A stretch of DNA of 64,000 nt from positions 17,726,945 through 17,790,944 of the forward strand of contig NC_087079.1 of NCBI RefSeq assembly GCF_026151205.1, given 5' to 3'. Origin of the DNA: Bolinopsis microptera (lineage: Eukaryota; Ctenophora; Tentaculata; Lobata; Bolinopsidae). The stretch's first letter is position 1. Every line of letters begins with the position of its first letter. Shown here one piece after another: positions 55,991 through 64,000 of the stretch. The position numbers were made by a program, and so were the translations under genes. The notes beneath the pieces were generated by a model. That model saw only the letters and a list, made by a program, of their open reading frames with translations. It did no database searches and had not been told where the DNA came from.

Positions 55991-56429
55991 GCTTTCAGAG
56001 GATTTTTGACGTTTTTGAGTCCCATTAGGTGCCCTTTATGGCTGACCAACTTTTCCAAACTTTTCCACGTGTCTTAAGGCCACTTTTTGCCACTTTACCA
56101 CTTTTTACCACCTTTCTTGTTTGTCGAATATCTTTAGTTGTGAACATCGTAAAAGGTTGCGAATCAATCGAGTGTGTTCATATTATCAGGAAGAAAAACT
56201 TTTGTTGAAACAATTTTTACGTCAGATAATAAGTTAATTGGATAATTATCAATTAACTAATTAGCAAAATTCTAAAAATTTTTTATTGGCTAAAAATGAT
56301 CGAAATAGCTTGAAACACGGAGAAAAGTAGTTTTTAGAAAAAATTTGAAAATTTTTCACTTACATTTTTTTTCGAGACTTCGAAAAATTTCGAAAATTCA
56401 AAATATTTTTTTCCGCCAAAATTGATCCA
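55991..56429. other. AT-rich DNA before the satellite
   Basis: Contains many AAAAATTTT-like and TTCGAAAA motifs; no coding region seen. Confidence 0.4.
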
Positions 56430-59400
56430 GGGGTACAGATTTTACAGTTGGGATTTAGTGGTATATCGGTCGTTTGGGATGGGCGTGGCCCCTGGGCGTG
56501 GCCCGAGTGGGTTGAGAGTGTCGAAACTTGATTTTTATGATGGTTTGGTACAGGCAGGAAACCCCTTATTCAAACTTAACAACCGTCCCCTACCCCGGAA
56601 TTCAAAGGCCACAGGGGTGTAACGATTTTAAAGTCTGGGAGATTTAGCTGGATTTCGCCCCGTCATTTTGGGGTTGGGGTGGCACCTGGCGGGGCGAGGG
56701 GTTGCGAGGTCGAATACTGATTTTATGATGGTTTGGACAGGCAGAACCCATTTTTAAACTAACACATTGTCCCCTACCCCGGAACCTAAAAGCATACAGG
56801 GGGTAAAGGATTTTTAAAGTCTGGATTTAGCTGGGATTACGGTCATTTTGGGTGGGCGTGGAGCCCCCTGGGGAGTTGCCCTTAGTGGCTTGAGAGGTGT
56901 CGACACTTGATTTTTATGATGGTTTGGTACAGGCAGAACCCATTGTAAACTAAAAACATGTCCACCCTACCCCGGAACATAAAAAAAGCATCTAACAGGG
57001 GTAAAGCTTTTTAAAGTCTGGATTTAGCTGGCTTTCGGTCCATTTTTGGGGATGGGCTGGCCCCTGGGAGTGGCCCCCGCGTGGGTTGAGAGGTCGAAAC
57101 TTGATTTTTATGATGGTTTGGGGGACCGGCAGAACCATTTATTAAACTAAAACATGTCCCCCTACCCCGGACCATAAAGGCATACACGGGGGTAAAGATT
57201 TTAAAAGTCTGGATTTAGCTGGCTTTCGGTCATTTTGGGATGGGCGTGGCCCTGGGCGTGGCCCGCGAGGGGTTGAGAGGTCTCGCAACCTTGATTTTTT
57301 GCTGGTTTGGTAAGGCAGCAACCCATTTTAAACTAAACCTGTCCCACCTACCCGGAACATAAAGCACTACAGGGTGTAAGATTTTAAGTCTGGATTTAGC
57401 AGGATTTCGGTCATTTTTGGGAATGGGCGTGGCCCCTGGGAGTTGGCCCCCGAGTGGTTGAGAGGTCGAAACTTGATTTTTATGCTGGTTTAGTACAGGC
57501 AGAAAACCCATTTTTAAATAAAACATGTCCACCAACCCCGATGATAAAAGCACTACAGGGTAAAGTTTTTAAAGTCTGGATTTTAGCTGGATTTGGTCAT
57601 TTTGGGATGGGCGTGGCCCCTGGGAGTGGCCGATGTGGGTTGAGAGGTCGAAACTGATTTTTATGATTGTTTGGGCCATGCAAACCCATTTTTCAACTAC
57701 TCAAACATGTCCCACCTACCCCGGAACCATAAAAAGCACTCACAGGGGTAAAGATTTTTTACCGTCTGGACTTTCGCAGTCTTACCCCGGTCCCTTTTGG
57801 GATGGGCGTGGCCCCATGGGTGGCCCGCGGGGTAGAAGAGGTCGAAGAAACTTGATATCTGATGGTTTGGTTACAGGCAGCACCCTTTTTAACTTAACCC
57901 TTGTACCACCTACCCGGAAATAACAGCCCTACAGGGGGGTCAGATTTTAAGTCTGGATTTAGGTGGGATTTCGGACATTATGGGGCTGGGCGTGGCCCCT
58001 GGGAGTGGCCCGCGTGGGATGCGAGGTCGAAACACTTGATTTTTATGATGGTTTGGTCAGGCCGAACCAATTTTAAACTAAAACATGTCCACCTAACCCG
58101 GCACATAAAAGCACTACAGGGGTTTGTTTAACGATTTTAAAAGTCTGGGCTTTAGCTGGATATCCCCGGTCATTTTTGGGCCTGGGGCGTGGCCCCGTGG
58201 GAGTGGCCGAGTGGGGGTTTTGGAGGTCGAAACTTGAATTTTTATGAGGTTTGGGCCAGGCAGAAGAACCCAGTTTTAAACTAAAACAGTCCCACTACCC
58301 CGGAAACATAAAGCACTACAGGGGTAAGATTTTTAAAGTCTGGATTTAGCTGGATTGGTCATTTTGGGATGGGCCGTGGCCCCTGGGGGAGTGGCCGCGT
58401 GGGTTGAGAAGGTCGAACGCAAACTTGCTTTTTATGATGGTTTGGTAAGGCAGAACCCCCCTTTTTAAACTAAAAACATGGTCCCACCATACCCGGACAC
58501 ATAAAAGCACTACAGGGGGTAAGATTTTAAAGTCGGCTTTAGCTGGATTTCGGGTCATTTTGGGATGGGCGTGGCCCCTGGGAGTGGCCCGAGTGGGTTT
58601 GTAGAGCGGTTCGAAAATTGATTTTTATGATGGTTTGGGAGGGCAGAACCCATTTTTAAACTTAAAAATGTCCCACCTACCCCGCGGAACCATAAAGCAT
58701 ACAGGGGTAACGTTTTAAAGCTGGATTTAGCTGGATTACGGTCATTTTGGATGGGGTGGCCCCTGGGAGTGGCCGAGTGGGTTGAGAGGTCGAAACTTGA
58801 TTTTTCTGAAGTTTGTAAGGCAGCAGAACCCATTATTAAACTACTAACATGTCCCACTACCCGGAACATAAACGACTACTGGGTAAAGATTTTTAAAGTC
58901 TGGATTTGCTGGATATCGGTCATTTTGGGCTGGGCGTGGCCCCTGGGCGTTGCGCCCGAGTGGGTTGAGAGGTCGAAACTCGATTTTTATGAAGTTGGTT
59001 TGGTACAGGCAGAGACACCCTTTTTAAAACCTAAAAAACCACTGTCCCACCTACCCCGGGACAATACAAGCACTACAGGGGTAAAGATTTTAAAGTTGGG
59101 ATATAGCTGGGATTTCGGTCATTTTGGGTATGGGCTTGGCCCCTGGGGTGGACGCGTGGGTGTTGAGAGGTCGAAACTGATTTTTATGATGGTTGGACAG
59201 GCAGCAAAACCCATTTTTTTTAAACTAAACTTCCACCTACCGGAACATAAGATGGCATACAGGGGTAAAGCTTTTAAGTCGGATTTAGCTGGATTTCGGT
59301 CCACTTTTGGGATGGGGCCGTGGCCCCTGGGAGTGGCCGCAGTGGGTTTGAGAGGTCGAACACTTGATTTTTTTCTGATGGGTTTGGGAAGGCAGAGCAC

Positions 59401-59645
59401 CCAATTTCAACTAAACCATGTCCCACTACCCCCGGAACATAAAAGCATCAGGGGTACCCGTTTTAAGTCTGGATTTAGCTGGGGCTTTCGGGTCATTTTG
59501 GATGGGCGTGCGTGGCCCCTGGGAGATGCCCGAGTGGGTGAGAGGTCGCAACTTGTTTTTATGATGGTCTGGGACAGGCAGAAACCCATTTTTAAACTAT
59601 AGCTGTCCCACCTTACCCCGGAACATAAACGCACTTCCAGGGCGT
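56430..59645. repeat. Satellite of ~189-bp monomers, about 17 copies
   Basis: Each copy carries AAAGTCTGGATTTAGCTGGA, TTCGGTCATTTTGGGATGGG, CGTGGCCCCTGGGAGTGGCC, GTTGAGAGGTCGAAACTTGA, TTTTTATGATGGTTTGG and CCCACCTACCCCGGAACATA. The TTTATGATGG landmark recurs from about 56533 to 59560. Copies differ mostly by one-base insertions and deletions, often in homopolymers. Frames on both strands are artefacts of the repeat. Confidence 0.95.
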
Positions 59646-59944
59646 GAAAAAAAGCACTACACATCCACTACAAAAATCAAGGAAACGTGCTCTCACATAA
59701 ACTGTAGACGTTTCAAAGGTAAGCGAATCAACCTAAAACGTAAAACTCGGATACTCACTCCAAATGAGAGTAGTTTGTTGGCAAGATGATCGCCAGTTAC
59801 AGTTCGGAAGTATATAAAGGACGTGGGCCGTGAAACAAAACCATCTAGTTCGCACGTTTTTTTTTTTTCTTTTCGGTTGTAGTTTTTAAAGTGCGAAGGT
59901 GAAAACAGACACCTATTCTCGAGTGCACCTTTCCTTTGTTTTTT

Positions 59945-60045
59945 TCTTTTTTTTAAACCCGTCCTCAATCCGTATCGGGAAATGAATGAAAAAAATTTTG
60001 ATATAAAAACGGGGGTACCTGCCCCCCCCCCCGCAACTCGCAAGG
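59945..60045 (-). mobile_element. R3 element, 3'-end fragment
   Basis: AAACCCGTCCTCAATCCGTA, TCGGGAAATGA and GGGGGTACCTGC parallel the 3' end of R3 copies 1 and 2 (GAACCCGTCCCCAATCTCG...GTGTACCTGC). A T-rich stretch precedes it, where the (GTTT)n tail would be. Confidence 0.55.
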
Positions 60046-60325
60046 GTATTTTTTAAACTTTTCACATCCTTGAATTAGCACTGTCCTGCATACCCCTAAT
60101 TAACTGTTTTTTTTTACTGATTAAATAATTAAGGGGTGGGCCTGCCAATATTTCATGTTGTTTTTGTTGTTTGTTTTTTGCTGCGTCATTATACACGATT
60201 TTTAAAAGTGTTTTTGATTTGCATTCCAAAAAGGGGGCCAGGAAAACAGGAAAATTTAAATGTTTTTTTAAATAATGTGTTTTTCATACCTTAATTTATC
60301 GATATACAAAATAAAACAGGGGGGT
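60046..60325. other. AT-rich transition
   Basis: No coding feature; homopolymer-rich. Confidence 0.4.
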
Positions 60326-60712
60326 ACAACCCATTTCCTCATTTTTTCTAGGGGGGGGGGGGTGTTAACCTCAGTTTTACCTCAGTTTTACTAAAAGGGG
60401 GGGGGGGGGTAAAAAAACCATTTACTCATTTACTAGGGGGGGGTTTTTTTAACTTTAGTTTTAAAAAATCATTTACTAATGGGGGGGGGGTTAATAGTTT
60501 TACTGTTTTAAACTAGGGGGGGGGGGGTACTAAATTTTAATTTTACTAGTTTTTCTAGGGGGGGGGGGGGGGAAATAACCAGTTTTTTTCTCATTTTTTC
60601 TAGGGGGGGGGGGTTACTAAACTCATTTTTTATTTACAAAAAGGGGGGGGGAAACCCCATGTTTTTTTTCCTGATTTTTTAAAATTACAATGTAGCCCCG
60701 TTGTAACAAGGG
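60326..60712. repeat. G-run array, opposite orientation to the C-run satellite
   Basis: About ten runs of 8-14 G separated by AT-rich spacers such as TTTACTCATTTACTA and TTTTACTAGTTTTTCTA. It appears to be a degraded inverse copy of the C-run satellite that follows. Confidence 0.8.
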
Positions 60713-60749
60713 GGGCCTATCCTGTTATAGCTTCATTTAACTCCATCTT

Positions 60750-62903
60750 TTTATATCCCCCCCCCCCCCCCTGAAAAATTTTACTAAAAGCCCCCCCCCC
60801 GATTTTTTATAAGCCCCCCCCCCTAATATCCCCCCTTTAAAAATTTAAAAAAGACCCCCCCCCCCTAGTACTTTTACTATAAACCCCCCCCTAATATTGT
60901 TTACTAAAAACCCCCCCCCCCAATACGTTTACAAAAAGACCCCCCCCCCCCCCAATTTTCTTTACTAATCCCCCCCCCCCTAGATACGTTACTTTTAGCC
61001 CCCCCCCCCCTAATATCTTTACTAAAAAGAACCCCCCCCCCCCAATATCTTTTACTATAGACCCCCCCCTAGATATCGTGTTACTATCAGCCCCCCCCCC
61101 CTAGATATCTGTTACTATAGCCCCCCCCCCTAGATATCTGTTACTATAGACCCCCCCCCTAGATATCTGTTACTATAGACCCCCCCCCCCCTAGATATCT
61201 GTTACTATAGCCCCCCCCCCCTAGATATCTGTTACTATAGCCCCCCCCCCCTAGATATCTGTTACTATAGACCCCCCCCCCTAGATATCTGTTACTATAG
61301 ACCCCCCCCCCCTAGATATCTGTTACTTAGACCCCCCCCCCCTAGATATCTGTTACTATAGCCCCCCCCCTAGATATCTGTTACTATAGACCCCCCCCCC
61401 TAGATATCTGTTACTATAGCCCCCCCCCTAGATATCTGTTACTATAGCCCCCCCCCCCTAGATATCTGTTACTATAGCCCCCCCCCCTAGATATCTGTTA
61501 CTATTCCCCCCCCCCTAGATATCTGTTACTATAGCCCCCCCCCCCCTAGATATCTGTTACTATAGCCCCCCCCCCCCTAGATATCTGTTACTATAGCCCC
61601 CCCCCCCTAGATATCTGTTACTATAGCCCCCCCCCCTAGATATCTGTTACTATAGCCCCCCCCTAGATATCTGTTACTATAGCCCCCCCCCCTAGATATC
61701 TGTTACTATAGACCCCCCCCTAGATATCTGTTACTATAGCCCCCCCCCTAGATATCTGTTACTATAGCCCCCCCCCCTAGATATCTGTTTCTATAGCCCC
61801 CCCCCTAGAGAGCTGTTACTTCCCCCCCCCCTAATATCTGTTACTATAGCCCCCCCCCCCTAGATATCTGTTACTATAGCCCCCCCCCTAGATATCTGTT
61901 ACTATAGCCCCCCCCCCCTAGATTCTGTTACTTATAGCCCCCACACCCCTTGATATCTGTTACTATAGCCCCCCCCCCCCTAGATATCTGTTACTATAGA
62001 CCCCCCCTAGAATATCTGTTACTATAGACCCCCCCCCCTAGATATCTGTTACTATAGCACCCCCCCCCCCTAGGATATCTGTTACTATAGACCCCCCCCT
62101 AGATATCTGTTACTATAGACCCCCCCCTAGATATCTGTTACTATAGCCCCCCCCCCCCTAGATATCTGTTTAGCTATAGACCCCCCCTAGATATCTGTTA
62201 CTATAGCCCCCCCCTAGATATCGTTACTATAGCCCCCCCCCCCTAGAGATCTGTTTACTATAGCCCCCCCCCCCCTAGATATCTGTTACTATAGACCCCC
62301 CCCCCCTAGATATCTGTTACTATAGCCCCCCCCCCCTAGATATCTGTTACTATAGCCCCCCCCCCCTAGATATCTGTTACTATAAGACCCCCCCCCTAGA
62401 TATTCTGTTACTATAGCCCCCCCCCCCTAGATATCTGTTACTATAGACCCCCCCCCCTAGATATCTGTTACTATAGCCCCCCCCCCCTAGATATCTGTTA
62501 CTATAGCCCCCCCCCCTAGATATCTGTTACTATAGCCCCCCCCCCCCTAGATATCTGTTACTATAGACCCCCCCCCCTAGATATCTGTTACTATAGCCCC
62601 CCCCCCCTAGATATCTGTTACTATAGCCCCCCCCCTAGATATCTGTTACTATAGCCCCCCCCCCCTAGATATCTGTTACTATAGCCCCCCCCCCCTAGAT
62701 ATCTGTTACTATAGCCCCCCCCCCTAGATATCTGTTACTATAGCCCCCCCCCCCTAGATATCTGTTACTATAGCCCCCCCCCCTAGATATCTGTTACTAT
62801 AGCCCCCCCCCTAGATATCTGTTCTAGCCCCCCCCTAGATATCTGTTACTAAGCCCCCCCCCCCCCCCTAGATATCTGTTACTATAGACCCCCCCCCTCT
62901 CCC
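60750..62903. repeat. C-run satellite, ~28-bp unit, about 70 copies
   Basis: The unit is TAGATATCTGTTACTATAG followed by 7-14 C. From about 61066 to 62889 the AT part is nearly constant while the C-run length varies; the left end (60750-61060) is more degraded. Each unit contains the palindrome AGATATCT. On the minus strand every unit is a G-run of 7 or more. Confidence 0.97.
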
Positions 62904-64000
62904 TGTCTCCATTATTAATGAGCTGAGCTTGTCCTGTTGTATTGACCCCCTAGTGTGGACTACCTGTTAATTTCTCAACGTGTTAGTTAACAGTACTTGT
63001 AAGGGTGGGTTTATAAACGCACTCTCTAGACTGTTGTTGTTACTAGTTACTACCCTTACAAGCAGTGTCGTAAGTTGTAAGTTAGTACTAACAGTGAGAG
63101 TGTTCTCTTTCGTAACGTTAGTTTTTTAGTTAGTTTCTCAGATTTATAGAAGCTTCTCATTTTGTTTGTACTGACTTGTAACCGTGTCTAACTTGTGCTG
63201 TAGTGTCTGTTTCTCAGATTATAGCTTATTATTATTATGATGACGATTAGCTTTTTAAGCTCACTAAACTTAGATAAATTAGATAATTGGCATTTATTTA
63301 GTTATTATGCAACATACAAACAATGAAAACTAAAGCTAGCTGACCTTGTCTGAGCAACATATTCTCCTTTTCAATCTCATGCTCGCATATTATTGTATAT
63401 TACACATATTTACTCGCCATTTAAACATTAAACGTTTCCCAGAATTACGCCTGTCTGACCCCTAACTCTGTCCTAGTACCTATACTTAGTATAGTGTCCT
63501 GGTATAGTGTCCTAGTATAGCCACTGCCCCTATGTAATGAAATGTCAGCTCTCTCATACTCTCTCAGTTCTCACTGTGGTATTAACCCAGTGGCCTTCAA
63601 ACCCTACTTCCTAGCAATTTCACCCTTACACTATGGTATTTCAACCCACTATAATATGTATAATATGTAAGATATTTTATTGAGTGTGATACGCACACAT
63701 TGCGTTGCAGTGAAGTAGAGCGTGTTATAGTGTGTGAAAGTGTGAGTGAGTGGTAATCGTGTCGTATTTTATGTTGTTTATTTTGGAATTCTGGTGCTAA
63801 CTTCGTCAAGCAAATGATGGAACCTCATTATTCAGTTTTATTTAGTTTTATTCAGTTTTATTATGCTGTATATTCAGTTTTATTCAGTTTTATTCAGTTT
63901 TATTATGCTGTATATTCAGAGTGTATGTGGTCCCGTGTGACTGTGTTAATAGTTACTACTATCTACACACACGTTTAGTGTACTAACTACACACAAGTTT
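62904..64000. other. AT-rich flank without supported gene
   Basis: No exon called. The minus-strand frame at 63597-63809 has no support. A TTATTCAGTTT repeat lies at about 63828-63920 (seven or so copies of ATTCAGTTTT, with TATGCTGTAT twice). Confidence 0.4.

Noticed and set aside
56422-59664. Many 65-283-residue frames
   Set aside because: They are read through a satellite with single-base indel noise; frames are not consistent between monomers.
1-64000. CRISPR arrays or bacterial defence systems
   Set aside because: The direct repeats here are contiguous minisatellites or transposon families without unique spacers, and the genome is eukaryotic.

Overview
The window reads as nuclear DNA of an invertebrate animal. 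It is AT-rich, has short exons bounded by GT-AG introns, one intact rhodopsin-class GPCR with an uninterrupted coding region, and a dense load of eukaryotic transposons: mariner, MULE with a FLYWCH zinc finger, hAT-like MITEs, several non-LTR retrotransposons and a Penelope-like element with a GIY-YIG endonuclease. No bacterial operons, tRNA genes, rRNA genes or CRISPR arrays were seen. The element mix would suit a cnidarian or a similarly repeat-rich invertebrate, but nothing here fixes the taxon. Layout: 1-6.4 kb holds a minus-strand two-exon gene (1104-2952) whose product carries a 61-unit, mostly Asn-Thr-Glu-Gly, tandem region. Upstream of it lie a 2-kb array of 30-bp repeats and another convincing minus-strand exon (6267-6397). 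7.5-11.3 kb holds a plus-strand five-exon gene assembled here from short exons; all four introns are phase 1 and it encodes a 164-residue four-pass membrane protein. Its third intron has absorbed a degenerate mariner, a 25-bp tandem array and a TATG microsatellite. 11.6-14 kb is a LINE reverse-transcriptase fragment split by a MULE, itself frameshifted and truncated. 14-36 kb is mostly transposon-derived and structured noncoding sequence: a hAT-like CCGG-rich element and several dispersed families, called here R1 (22.9, 33.4 and 34.4 kb), R2 (24.8, 31.5, 33.8 and 51.9 kb), R3 (26.6, 48.0 and 59.9 kb) and R5 (21.7, 22.4 and 32.0 kb). One likely last coding exon of an unidentified gene sits at 28757-28964. 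36-47 kb has minisatellites, a complete 2.6-kb transposon with 0.57-kb inverted repeats and a perfect 9-bp target duplication (40524-43122), and a 121-bp GC-rich palindromic block that can fold like a cloverleaf (44392-44512). 48-52 kb has an R3 element with five and a half 276-bp monomers, a (CAAA)n tail and 28-bp flanking duplications, then a 5'-truncated LINE with a 14-bp target duplication. 53.3-54.6 kb is the GPCR gene, followed by the truncated Penelope-like element. 56.4-64 kb is satellite: about 17 copies of a ~189-bp monomer, then G-run and C-run arrays that switch strand near 60.7 kb. The ~189-bp copies differ mainly by single-base indels, which suggests poorly polished long-read consensus there. 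The genes show no sign of acting together. The story of the window is ordinary host genes embedded in nested transposons and expanding tandem repeats, some of them inside coding sequence.
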